A model generated the notes under the pieces. The model did no database searches and had not been told where the DNA came from. It saw only the letters and a list, made by a program, of their open reading frames with translations. This document shows positions 22,777 to 30,940 of a stretch of 64,000 nucleotides of DNA, one piece after another. Numbering within the stretch: the stretch's first letter is position 1; the number at the start of each line of letters is the position of its first letter. Position numbers and translations under genes: made by a program. The stretch comes from DAOUBP01 sp964474695. Lineage in GTDB: Bacteria > Chloroflexota > Anaerolineae > CG2-30-64-16. The DNA is taken from NCBI GenBank assembly GCA_964474695.1, contig CAYYTK010000001.1, positions 1 through 64,000 of the forward strand, given 5' to 3'.

Positions 22777-24330
22777 CTAAATCCCCTCTTGCACCACCTT
22801 CTTGAACAGATATCCCACATCATAGTTCTCGCTCAGCATCCTCGGGAACACCGGAGTGGCAAAGCGGAACAAGGGGCCGCGGGAGGTGAGGGTGCCGGCC
22901 AGCTCCAGGTTGCGGCATGCCATGTCCAGGTCGGAGAGCGGGATCTCCACCCCGCGGCGCTCCAATGCCTCATCGATCGCTTTGGCGCCGAACGGCAGCT
23001 CGGGATCCAGATCGGCCAGGATGGCGAAGACGATCGCCTTCTCCAGGTGCGTGGTGTTATCCATGAAGGTGCTGAGCACGAACGCGCGGAAGTCCTCGTT
23101 GTCGTAAACGTCAAACAGGCTTTCGGGGGTGATCACGCGGCTGCCGGTCTGATCCAACTGCTCCACAAGGGTGCTGCAATAGAATTGGATCAGGTTCGGT
23201 TGGCCCGCGGTCTCATCGAAGATGCGGTTGACGACGTCGCTGCGGCGCTCAAACTGGACCCCCAGCTTCTCCATAGGGCCGAGGATCATGGCGGCAGTCT
23301 GCTCGCGACTGAACTCCTTGAGCCGGATGGGCCGGGCGAAGTTGTACAGGGGAGACTCCAGGTCGGAGAAGGCGCGCATCACTTCGCGGAAGCCGCCCAC
23401 GATGTAGCGCGAGTGCCCCTGGTTGCTGGAGGCGCGCAGCGCGTTCAACAGCATGTCATCCTGGATATGCCAGGTGAGCACTTTATCGAATTCGTCCAGG
23501 AAGAAGATGATCGGGCCCGTGTAGCGCTGGCGCATGCGCTCCAGGAAGTCCGGGAAGAAGATCGGAAACTGCTTGCTCGTCAGGCGGGCCAACTCCTGGG
23601 GCCGCAGCTTGCGCACCACCTCCTGGATGAAGCTGGCCGGCGAGCTCAACGCACTACAGTCCATGAAGATGATGCGTTCTGCGGCCGTCTCGTCGCCGGC
23701 TTCCTGGGCCTGTTCGCGCAGTTGGCGCTCGATTTCCCGCATCAGCGAGGTCTTGCCGATGCGCCGGATGCCCATAATGGCGAAGTTCGTATCGTTGGAC
23801 TGCAGAATGCGGCGCACCTCGAATTCGCGACCAAAGAAGCGCGAGCCAATGACCGGCTTGCTGGTCTCGTACGGCGTGAGCAGCGAGAGGTCGAGTTGGG
23901 GCGCCAGGCGATCGAGCAGCTCGCCCGACGGCCGGCGCGATTCGCGCACAGCTTGCTGCGCGGGCTGGTCCAGCACCAATACCGAGAGGAACGCGGCGCG
24001 AAACACACTGCGCAGCGTCTCGCCGAAACCGGGCTGGCTGCTGGGAGGCAGCATGACGATCGGATTGCGCTCGGACAACGATTGGCCCTGGATCACCTCC
24101 GCGAGGCTTTGCGCGAGTTCCTGCGGTCCCAGGGTCGTCAGGTCGGCATCATCGACCCAGATCACCGGCGTGCGATCGGAAAAGCGCAGTTTCCAGTCAG
24201 AGAGGTCGATGAAGTAGAGATCGTAGTTCAGGACCTCTTTGTGCAGCATGATGCGGTGGCCCAGCCCGTCCAGAAACTGGAGGAAATCCGGCATCTGCTG
24301 GCGCCAGGGGGCTTTTGTTGCGAACATCAT
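22777..24330 (-). CDS. AAA/STAND-type ATPase with C-terminal winged helix
   Basis: Walker A is AIMGIRRIGKTSLMRE at about residues 185-200, Walker B is IIFFLDEFDKVL at about 270-282, and a sensor-like RYIVGGFREVM follows. These mark an AAA ATPase of the group often found in archaea and Chloroflexota. The last 100 residues (LEKAIVFAILADLDPELPFGAKAIDEAL, LASAGTLTSRGPLFRF-like) form a winged helix. The N-terminal 165 residues are a receiver-like alpha/beta region (IDLSDWKLRFSDRTPVIWVDDADL). ATG codons at 24330 and 24327 are both possible. It lies upstream of the SpoIIE gene in the same direction, so it likely feeds the same signalling path. Confidence 0.8.
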   Translation of the reverse strand: MMFATKAPWRQQMPDFLQFLDGLGHRIMLHKEVLNYDLYFIDLSDWKLRFSDRTPVIWVDDADLTTLGPQELAQSLAEVIQGQSLSERNPIVMLPPSSQPGFGETLRSVFRAAFLSVLVLDQPAQQAVRESRRPSGELLDRLAPQLDLSLLTPYETSKPVIGSRFFGREFEVRRILQSNDTNFAIMGIRRIGKTSLMREIERQLREQAQEAGDETAAERIIFMDCSALSSPASFIQEVVRKLRPQELARLTSKQFPIFFPDFLERMRQRYTGPIIFFLDEFDKVLTWHIQDDMLLNALRASSNQGHSRYIVGGFREVMRAFSDLESPLYNFARPIRLKEFSREQTAAMILGPMEKLGVQFERRSDVVNRIFDETAGQPNLIQFYCSTLVEQLDQTGSRVITPESLFDVYDNEDFRAFVLSTFMDNTTHLEKAIVFAILADLDPELPFGAKAIDEALERRGVEIPLSDLDMACRNLELAGTLTSRGPLFRFATPVFPRMLSENYDVGYLFKKVVQEGI

Positions 24331-24410
24331 GACGCTCCGTTCTCACCGGCGCAAGCCCGGCGACTGAGGCCGCGGCAAGCAATGCGGAGGCCGCAGCCTC
24401 CGTGACCCGT

Positions 24411-25904
24411 CTACACCGGCCCGATGGGCCGGCGCCCCGCCTGGCTGCCTGCCGGGGTGCGCCGCGCGAGGGCCTCGCTCCCTTGCAGTGCTTCCTCGCG
24501 CGGCAGCCAGCTTGTCGGGCTGGGCGCCAGCAGGGCAGCTTCGCGGGCAGTTAGCGACCGCACCAGGTCGAACTGTTGCAGCACCCAGAAGATGCCGGGC
24601 AAGGTGCTGGCCGGCACACCGGCCTGAGCCGCCTCCGCCGTCAACGCGTCTTTGGCGATGGCGTGGCCGTTTTCCGGGAGCAAGGGATAGACGCGTGCGG
24701 CCAGGCGCGCGGTCTGCTCAGTTCCGACCGCCGTGCTGTCCCAACGGCCACAGCCCGCGTTCCAGACGCATGCCAGCCGGCCGCCTTCACGTTCCGTCCG
24801 TGCGCCGCTGCGGCTAAAATGGCTCAACGCCTCCCACCAGCCGGCCGGCATCACTGCGGTGCGATGGTCCAGGTTCCAATCGGTTTCGTTCAAACGCCAG
24901 TCGCCGCGCTTCAACACGAGGCGGCCGTTGATGTAGGCTGTCGGTTTGCGGGCGACCAGGTCCCAATGCAAGGCCGTTTCGACGCTGTCGCTGAGGCCCG
25001 TGCTGTGCCCCAGGGCAATGTGCAGGGTGTGGGCTTTCTTTCCATCGACCACACCGAAGCCGGTCAGCTCTTGCACGGCGGGATTCAAGCCAAATCCGAT
25101 TTCAGCCAGGTTCGACCAGTTATCCTCTCCATGGCGCTGGGCGTAAGCGATCTGCGTTTCGCGCAGGTGGCGGGCCGCGGGACAATCCGGCTTGATTTCG
25201 GCCAAGCGGCCGTTGTGGAAGGTCAGGATCAGCTCTTCGCCCAGGCTCAACACGCGACCCGGCAGAGAGCCGTTGATCACCACGCGGCCTTCGGCGCTAT
25301 CGGGTGCGATGGTCACCTCACCCGGCGGCAATGTGCCCCATGATCCGTCGCGCAGGATGCCGTCGTTGATGCCGGGCGGGCGATTCCAGCCGCCGATACG
25401 CGCAGTCAGCCGGTGCTCCTGCCGGTGCGCGTCAACGGTGACGATCTCCAGCCGCTTGCCCAAGAGCAATGCCAGCGCGAGCTGTCGCGCCTGCTCGGCT
25501 ACGGCATCGTAATCGATGTCGACCAGGTGCAGCAGGTCCGGCGTCAACCCGGGCGCGTGGGACAGCTTCGCCCGCCGGCTCCAACTGGCATGCAGCACGC
25601 GGATTCGATAGTTGAGATGCTCGGGCCGGTCGGAGAGGCAACTGAGGATCGCGTCCGCCTCACGGATCGCGCCCTCGGCGGGGAGCGGCAGGTCTTCACG
25701 GGGATCAAGCTCTGCCTGCAGCGCTCGCGGCACGAATAACGCGGTGGTGCCGATGCCAAGCTCGCGCGCGGCCCTGGCCATCACCTCTACGATGTCCAGT
25801 GACTGCGGATCCACCAGGATGAGCAGATTTTGATCCCGGCGCAGATTGAAGGTCCGCGTCAGGATGTTATGTGCTGCTCTGGCGATCTTGCTCGGCTCGG
25901 GCAT
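24411..25904 (-). CDS. M29-like metallo-aminopeptidase with extra C-terminal part
   Basis: Residues 1-350 follow the aminopeptidase T (M29) pattern. Likely metal ligands are in place: PPGEVTIAP (Glu), NLAEIGFGLNP (Glu), LHIALG (His) and ALHWDLV (His, Asp). These enzymes release N-terminal residues using two metal ions. The C-terminal 130 residues (VGTEQTARLAARVYPLLPENG, AAQAGVPASTLPGIFWVLQQFDLV) are beyond the usual length of about 410. They look like a helical domain, perhaps a winged helix. Two other minus-strand genes flank it with gaps of 80-100 bases. Confidence 0.75.
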   Translation of the reverse strand: MPEPSKIARAAHNILTRTFNLRRDQNLLILVDPQSLDIVEVMARAARELGIGTTALFVPRALQAELDPREDLPLPAEGAIREADAILSCLSDRPEHLNYRIRVLHASWSRRAKLSHAPGLTPDLLHLVDIDYDAVAEQARQLALALLLGKRLEIVTVDAHRQEHRLTARIGGWNRPPGINDGILRDGSWGTLPPGEVTIAPDSAEGRVVINGSLPGRVLSLGEELILTFHNGRLAEIKPDCPAARHLRETQIAYAQRHGEDNWSNLAEIGFGLNPAVQELTGFGVVDGKKAHTLHIALGHSTGLSDSVETALHWDLVARKPTAYINGRLVLKRGDWRLNETDWNLDHRTAVMPAGWWEALSHFSRSGARTEREGGRLACVWNAGCGRWDSTAVGTEQTARLAARVYPLLPENGHAIAKDALTAEAAQAGVPASTLPGIFWVLQQFDLVRSLTAREAALLAPSPTSWLPREEALQGSEALARRTPAGSQAGRRPIGPV

Positions 25905-26005
25905 AGAGAACTTCCAGGCTGAGTCTCAATCGAAAAGGCTGCCAACGGAGCGGCATAAATGCCGCGCAACCTTGTAAAGATTGGCAACCTTATTGTAACG
26001 CAAAA

Positions 26006-27091
26006 CTACTGATTTGCGCCAGAATGCTTATCGGGCGATTCGGGCGCGCAGGCCAGCGCCTCCAGCACCGGCAAGCCGAACCCTTCGTATTCGCTGATGA
26101 ATACGGTTACGGCAGCCAACGTATAGAGGGCAGGCTTATCGGCTTCGTCGACCCAGCCAGTGAAGTGAACGTCATCCGAGATGCCCAGGCGGGCAACAAG
26201 CTGGCGTGGGTCGGGAGCGAACGCCGTATCTTGTTCGGGCAGTTTGCCCGCAATGACCAGGGGCGGCGGGGGTGAGCCGGCGGCCCGGCGTTGCGCCGCC
26301 AGCCGGGCGTACGCCTCGATGGTGCGCGATACATTCTTGCGAATGTCGAACCCGCCCAAGTAGAGCAGGAATGGTGGCCGCGGCAGGGCGTAGCGGGCCT
26401 GCACCCGGGCCAACACCTGCGGATCGGTGACGGGCCGGTAACGCGGGTCGGCGGCCAGGCTGATGGCATGGACGCGCCGGGGGGGGATGCCCAGGTGCGC
26501 GACGATGTCGGCCTTGCTGGCTTCGGAGTCGGTGAGGACGGCGCGGGCGCGCCGCGCAGTGCGCGTCACGAGCCATGTGTACAGGCGCTGCAGCGCACCT
26601 CCCCGATAGGCCGGCAGAAGCAGCGGGATCAAATCGTGCACGGTGACGACGACCGGGCAGGGCGACCACCACGGCGCACCCCAATACGGGACGAAGGCGA
26701 CGTCTGCGGCCAGACGCCGGCACGCCTGCGGGAAAGCGATCTGTTCGAACCACAGCTTGGCCAGGTTGGCGTTGAGGTGGTCGAAGGGGGTGCGTATTGC
26801 GTATTGCGTATTGCGTATTACGGGCGTTCTACGGATTGTTTGTGCACCGGCCGGCGTTGGGAGCTGTGCAGACTCGTCGATTCGCCGATTCGCCGATTCG
26901 CTGATTCGCTGATTCGCTGATTCGCTGATTCGCCGATTCGCCGATTCGTCGCTTCGCTGATTCGCCGGCCGGACGTAGATCAATTCGTGCGTCGAATCCA
27001 CGCGCGGGAGCCACTCGGCCAGGGCGGTGACGTATTGTCCGCTGCCGGTGGTGAGCTGATCGAGGAACCAACCGTTGATGACGATGCGCAT
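26006..27091 (-). CDS. GT4 glycosyltransferase, C-terminally truncated
   Basis: The fold is that of family 4 transferases: an N-terminal INGWFLDQLTTGSGQYV loop, VVVTVHDLIPLLLP, AVLTDSEASKADIVAHLG, FLLYLGGFDIRKNVSRTIEAY and the E-x7-E motif EYEGFGLPVLEAL. Immediately after EALAC, where the family normally continues 'GTPVV' for some 70 residues, the frame turns to unrelated residues and stops. The closing helix that packs onto the N-terminal domain is therefore missing. Near residues 45-75 there is a repetitive insert (RISESANQRISESAN) from an 8-bp repeat, and a 7-bp repeat follows. Activity is doubtful. A GH2 gene ends 38 bases upstream in the same direction. Confidence 0.8.
   Translation of the reverse strand: MRIVINGWFLDQLTTGSGQYVTALAEWLPRVDSTHELIYVRPANQRSDESANRRISESANQRISESANRRIDESAQLPTPAGAQTIRRTPVIRNTQYAIRTPFDHLNANLAKLWFEQIAFPQACRRLAADVAFVPYWGAPWWSPCPVVVTVHDLIPLLLPAYRGGALQRLYTWLVTRTARRARAVLTDSEASKADIVAHLGIPPRRVHAISLAADPRYRPVTDPQVLARVQARYALPRPPFLLYLGGFDIRKNVSRTIEAYARLAAQRRAAGSPPPPLVIAGKLPEQDTAFAPDPRQLVARLGISDDVHFTGWVDEADKPALYTLAAVTVFISEYEGFGLPVLEALACAPESPDKHSGANQ
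26791..26820. repeat. Heptamer repeat GCGTATT x4 inside the glycosyltransferase gene
   Basis: Four exact copies of GCGTATT in tandem (26792-26819) encode an IRNTQYAIR-like stretch on the minus strand. The frame is not broken. Confidence 0.85.
26876..26966. repeat. Octamer repeat array GATTCGC(C/T) inside the glycosyltransferase gene
   Basis: About eleven units of GATTCGCC/GATTCGCT lie in tandem with small variations, coding for the ISESANQR-type repeat on the minus strand. The array falls near the N-terminus between two conserved parts of the transferase. Confidence 0.85.
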
Positions 27092-27128
27092 TTTTCCCTC
27101 AAGCAGGCGGTGGGCGATCTGCGGCCGC

Positions 27129-29534
27129 TTACAACAGGCCCGTAAGCCAGCGCCTGAAGCGCGCCGACCAGGGCGGGCCGCCCGGCAGGTGCACCGTCAG
27201 ATCGTAACGATTCAGCGCCACAACCCCGGCGTCTCCGAGAAACCCGGTTTGTGGATGCGTGGATAGCACGAGCGAGAACTCGGCCGGCGTCGCGTCGAGC
27301 CGGGTGGACATCAGGCCCACAAAGCGGGCCGCAGCAGCCGGCAGATCGACGTCCCCCTGGGACCAAACGACTCGCTCATCCAGGCGCGCCTCGATATGGC
27401 AGCCTGTTCCCTGGGGCTCATCGTTGACAACCCAAATCTCCGCCGTGAAATCGTCGCCCGGGCGGTAGCGCTGCCACTTGAAGCGTGCGGCGATCAACAC
27501 GGGCTGGAAGACGCGGCGCAGCATCTCATATGCCGGCTTGGGACGGCCGGCATGGTCGATCACGGCCCAACTGACGGCCGGCCACGGCTCATTGAGCTGC
27601 CAGAAGGCCACCCCGCTGCACGGATCGCGCGGCTCACGGTCACGGTTGCCAACCTTACGAGGGTTGGCAACCGTCGCGTCCCCGCGCAGGCGGCGCAGCC
27701 GGCACCCCTCGATCCCGACTTGCAGCGCGACGGCTTGCGCGGCCTGTGTCGCCTCGATGGCCGCGCTCAGGCTCCGTTCTGTGTTGGGACCGGCGTAGTG
27801 GCGCAGCTTGGGCACCTGGGCTTTCCGCGCGGCCCAGCGCGGGTCAGCCAACGTGGTGGGCGCGCCCTCCGGGAACATCTCTGCCAGCGTCTCGGCTGCG
27901 GGCAACGCCTGCATCCCGAACTCATCCACCAGCGCGGCGGTCTCATCTGCCAGCGTCGCCCACGGCGCGTAGCCGTGCCAGACGTTCCACTGGTGCACGG
28001 ACCCGGGGGCCGGGGAGGCAGGGATGAAAGGCCGCTGCGGCATGTATGCCGGCGGCACACCTGCCGGTGGGTCTTCCTCCGCCACGGCACGCGCGAGCAC
28101 CTCCAACGGCCGCTTTTCCCGGTCGATGTGCAATTCATTGCCGCCGCACCAGGCGATCAGGCTGGGGTGGTTGCGAAGGGCGCGGATCATCCCCCGCGCT
28201 TCCTGATCGAGCGCTTCCAGGTAAGCCCGGTCGCGCGGGTAGTGGTCGAGGAACGCGCACGCCAGCGGGAACTCCTGCCAGGCCATGATCCCCAACCGGT
28301 TGCAGGTCTCCCAGAAGGGGCGCTTCTCGCGGATGCCGCCGCCCCAGATGCGCAGGAAGTTGACGCCTGCCGCGCGCGCCAGCGCGAGCAGCCGCGCGGT
28401 GTCGGCTGCGCTGACACGGCCGGGCAGCACGTCGGCCGGCGCCCAGTTTGCCCCGCGCAGGAAGATGGGGCGCCCGTTGATCACGAAGCGCCATCCCGGC
28501 CCAGGCCCGCAGCAGTCACGCTGCACGGAGCGAATGCCCGTGATGTCGCTGATTTCATCCAGAACGCCGCGCTGATCCAGCAGTTGCACGGTGATCCGAT
28601 AACAGCGCGGCTCCCCCTGGTCCCACGGCCACCACCGCCGGCCCGTCGCCGTCTCCACCGCAAGCCCGGCGGAAAAGCGCGCCGTGGTTCCGTCCGGGTC
28701 GCGCGGGCCAGGGGTGATTTCGAAGGGGCCGAACCGCCAGCTTTCCATCCCCGCGCCATCGGCATCTGCGATTTCGATCTCGGCGCGCAGCGGCTCCGGC
28801 CGCCAGGTGCGACCGGCCAGGCGCACCTGCCAGCACACCGGCGTCGGGTCGTCGGCAGCGGTCATGGGTTCGGCGTGCACATGCAGGCTCTCGATATAGG
28901 CCCCGCGACAGGTCACCAGCCGGATATCATCCCAGATCCCGGTGCTCAACAGGCGCGGCGCGAAGTCCCAGCCGAAGCTGAACTGCGCTTTGGGCGTCAT
29001 CATCCGATCGGGGAAGTATTCGGTGCCGGGCGCCATCTTGTCGATCAGCCAGCGCGCGGCCTTGCGCCAGGGAGGGCTCGGCTGGCGCGGCAGTGCGCTG
29101 CCTCCCCAGACACGGATGGCCAGCTCATGCGGCCCGGACGCGTTCAGCTCCGGTGAGAGGCAGAAGGCCTGCCGGGAGAACATGCCTGCGTGCGTCACCA
29201 GCAGCCGGTCGTCGAGCCAGGTGGCGCTGTAGTAGTCGATGCCGTCGGCTTCCAGGATGGCGATCTCGCCGGCCGAGATGCTGCCGGGAAGTCTCACGCG
29301 ATACCACCAGTCGCAGTCATCGACCCATGCGCCCGCGGCGATCCCTTCCGGCGTATCCACCGGCGGGATGCGGCCGGCCGCGATCAGGTCGGCGCGCACA
29401 TCGCCGGGCACGCGCGCCGGCAGCCACTGGGCCACGGCCGCGCGGTCATCGGCCGGCCGCGGCCCGAAGGGCTGGCGGGGCGCCGCGCCCATCTGCCAGG
29501 AGAGGGCGCCGAGAGCGAGCACGTTGCGTGACAT
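27129..29534 (-). CDS. Glycoside hydrolase family 2 (beta-mannosidase-like)
   Basis: The architecture is that of a large GH2 enzyme: an N-terminal jelly-roll (VPGDVRADLIAAG, CDWWYRVRLPG), an Ig-like middle and a TIM barrel with FVINGRPIFLRGANWAPAD, NFLRIWGGGI, WCGGNELHIDRE (acid/base Glu) and LVDEFGMQALP (nucleophile Glu). Beta-mannosidases carry this WGGG and NE set. Before FWQLNEPWPAVSW an unusual segment ATVANPRKVGNRD is encoded by a palindromic repeat. I started at ATG 29534; ATG 29546 is equally possible and the longer frame to 29666 has no support. There is no signal peptide, so it is probably cytoplasmic and acts on imported oligosaccharides. Confidence 0.85.
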   Translation of the reverse strand: MSRNVLALGALSWQMGAAPRQPFGPRPADDRAAVAQWLPARVPGDVRADLIAAGRIPPVDTPEGIAAGAWVDDCDWWYRVRLPGSISAGEIAILEADGIDYYSATWLDDRLLVTHAGMFSRQAFCLSPELNASGPHELAIRVWGGSALPRQPSPPWRKAARWLIDKMAPGTEYFPDRMMTPKAQFSFGWDFAPRLLSTGIWDDIRLVTCRGAYIESLHVHAEPMTAADDPTPVCWQVRLAGRTWRPEPLRAEIEIADADGAGMESWRFGPFEITPGPRDPDGTTARFSAGLAVETATGRRWWPWDQGEPRCYRITVQLLDQRGVLDEISDITGIRSVQRDCCGPGPGWRFVINGRPIFLRGANWAPADVLPGRVSAADTARLLALARAAGVNFLRIWGGGIREKRPFWETCNRLGIMAWQEFPLACAFLDHYPRDRAYLEALDQEARGMIRALRNHPSLIAWCGGNELHIDREKRPLEVLARAVAEEDPPAGVPPAYMPQRPFIPASPAPGSVHQWNVWHGYAPWATLADETAALVDEFGMQALPAAETLAEMFPEGAPTTLADPRWAARKAQVPKLRHYAGPNTERSLSAAIEATQAAQAVALQVGIEGCRLRRLRGDATVANPRKVGNRDREPRDPCSGVAFWQLNEPWPAVSWAVIDHAGRPKPAYEMLRRVFQPVLIAARFKWQRYRPGDDFTAEIWVVNDEPQGTGCHIEARLDERVVWSQGDVDLPAAAARFVGLMSTRLDATPAEFSLVLSTHPQTGFLGDAGVVALNRYDLTVHLPGGPPWSARFRRWLTGLL
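27643..27673. repeat. Perfect 12-bp palindrome inside the GH2 gene
   Basis: CGGTTGCCAACC, seven bases, GGTTGGCAACCG. It encodes an insertion just before the conserved FWQLNEPW strand and stays in frame. The half GGCAACCTTA recurs near 25986. Confidence 0.75.
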
Positions 29535-29628
29535 CGCGTGGATCATAGCACGAACGACGCGAAAATGTAAGTGGCCGAGGCCGCGTCCGTTTGACATAGG
29601 GGGGGCCGCATCGTATACTGGATAGCCG

Positions 29629-29692
29629 TAACGCAATCCGCTGGATTGCGTTCGTACACTGGGCAATCGTAACGCAATCCAGCGGATTGCGT
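29629..29692. repeat. Two tandem copies of a 23-bp palindrome
   Basis: AACGCAATCC-GCT-GGATTGCGTT (29630-29652) and ACGCAATCC-AGC-GGATTGCGT (29672-29692) each fold into a hairpin. They are about 41 bases apart with similar flanks (GTATACTGG and GTACACTGG). They fill most of the 190-base divergent region between the GH2 gene and the M50 protease gene, like REP elements. Confidence 0.8.
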
Positions 29693-29725
29693 CACTTGGT
29701 GCCTGGCCGTTTCCTGGGAGGTCGT

Positions 29726-30355
29726 TTGTTCAGTTTTGATTTGCCGTCTTTGCTCGCCAAGGCGGTCATCCTGCTCTTTGCATTGCCTGTTCACGAGTTT
29801 GCCCACGCGTTCGTGGCATATCGGTTAGGTGATGATACGGCCGCGCGGCAGGGGCGCTTATCGCTGAATCCGCTGCGGCACCTGGACCCGCTGGGATCGC
29901 TCATGATCCTGTTCGCCGGATTCGGGTGGGCCAAGCCGGTGCCGGTGAGTCCCTGGCGCCTCCGTAACGGGTCGCGCATAGGCTATGCGTTGGTTTCGGC
30001 CGCAGGTCCAGCCAGCAATCTGCTGATGGCCGCGCTGGTTGCGGTGCTCTGGCGTGCGGGGCTGCTCCAAGGGATGCCGCCGGCTGTCCGCACGTTCGCG
30101 GGCGTCTTCATGAGCATCAACGTGGCGCTGTGCCTGTTCAACCTGATCCCCCTGATGCCGCTCGATGGCAGCGGCGTTCTGGGCGGGATCGTTGGCGCCC
30201 AGGGCGCCCGGGCGTTGGCGAAGGTGCAGACGTATGGGCCGATCATCTTGATGGGCCTGATTCTGCTGGGTTATATCTCGCCCGAGCTCGATATCCTGGG
30301 CAAGGTGCTGGGCGGCGCTGTGGGCGCTGTGGTGAACCTCATGCTCGGCTACTGA
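29726..30355 (+). CDS. M50-type membrane metalloprotease (site-2 protease family)
   Basis: The zinc motif HEFAH lies in the first membrane segment (FALPVHEFAHAFVAY) and the second ligand motif in NLIPLMPLDGSGVL. Four or five hydrophobic segments span the protein, as in the short YwhC/Rv-type M50 proteases. TTG 29726 has GGGAGG 4-6 bases upstream and gives an N-terminus of MFSFDLPSLLAK. The TTG at 29687 would lie in the palindrome and has no ribosome-binding site. The stop TGA shares bases with the ATG of the next gene, so the two are translationally coupled. Confidence 0.85.
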   Translation: MFSFDLPSLLAKAVILLFALPVHEFAHAFVAYRLGDDTAARQGRLSLNPLRHLDPLGSLMILFAGFGWAKPVPVSPWRLRNGSRIGYALVSAAGPASNLLMAALVAVLWRAGLLQGMPPAVRTFAGVFMSINVALCLFNLIPLMPLDGSGVLGGIVGAQGARALAKVQTYGPIILMGLILLGYISPELDILGKVLGGAVGAVVNLMLGY

Positions 30356-30921
30356 TGGGCGTGATCCCGCGTCGCGCTGCCTACCGAGTGCGCCAGTTTT
30401 TTGAGGCTGTGGTCTCTCATCTGGCTCCATTGAAGGAGGTTGAAAGGGCTGAGGCCCACGCCGTGTTGCCCGAACCGGCCAGGCGGCTGTTCGACGCCAT
30501 GCCGCGCAACGATCAGCGCCATAGCCTGCAAGTTCTGCGAGCGTTGCGCGCCAGGGGTTACGGAGGCGCAACGCTGCCCGAGGCAGCGCTGCTGCAAGCG
30601 GCGCTGCTGCACGATGCAGCCAAGGCCGCGGGCGACGTGACGCTGCTGCACCGGGTGGCAGTGGTCCTCCTGAAAGCGTTTCGACCGAACTGGCTGGCGA
30701 GATGGCGCGACGCCACAGCCCCTTCGCGCAATGATCTGCGCTATCCATTCTGGGCGCTTGTCAACCATCCGGAGTTGGGTGCGCATTTGGCGGCTGAAGC
30801 CGGTTGCCTGCCGGAAGCGGTGTTGTTGATTCGCCGGCATCAGGACCCGGCCGCGGCCACAGGTGACGCGGCCATCGATGACGTTCTGGCTGCCTTACAG
30901 GCAGCCGATGATGATCACTAA
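30355..30921 (+). CDS. HD-domain hydrolase-like protein
   Basis: The 188-residue protein contains the HD signature in order: DQRHSLQVLRAL (His), ALLHDAAKAAGD (His-Asp, Lys) and WALVNHPELG (His), followed by RRHQDPA. HD proteins are metal-dependent phosphohydrolases. The start overlaps the M50 stop codon (TGATG), which settles it. It lies 20 bases upstream of tyrA in the same direction. The substrate is not predictable from sequence. Confidence 0.75.
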   Translation: MGVIPRRAAYRVRQFFEAVVSHLAPLKEVERAEAHAVLPEPARRLFDAMPRNDQRHSLQVLRALRARGYGGATLPEAALLQAALLHDAAKAAGDVTLLHRVAVVLLKAFRPNWLARWRDATAPSRNDLRYPFWALVNHPELGAHLAAEAGCLPEAVLLIRRHQDPAAATGDAAIDDVLAALQAADDDH

Positions 30922-30940
30922 AGCAAGAGAGAGCATAATT

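Noticed and set aside
22789..24405. 538-codon plus-strand frame opposite the AAA ATPase
   Set aside because: It is antisense to a gene with intact Walker motifs; no recognisable protein features.
26791..26966. Short tandem repeats considered as a CRISPR array
   Set aside because: Units of 7-8 bp without spacers; they are microsatellites within a coding gene.
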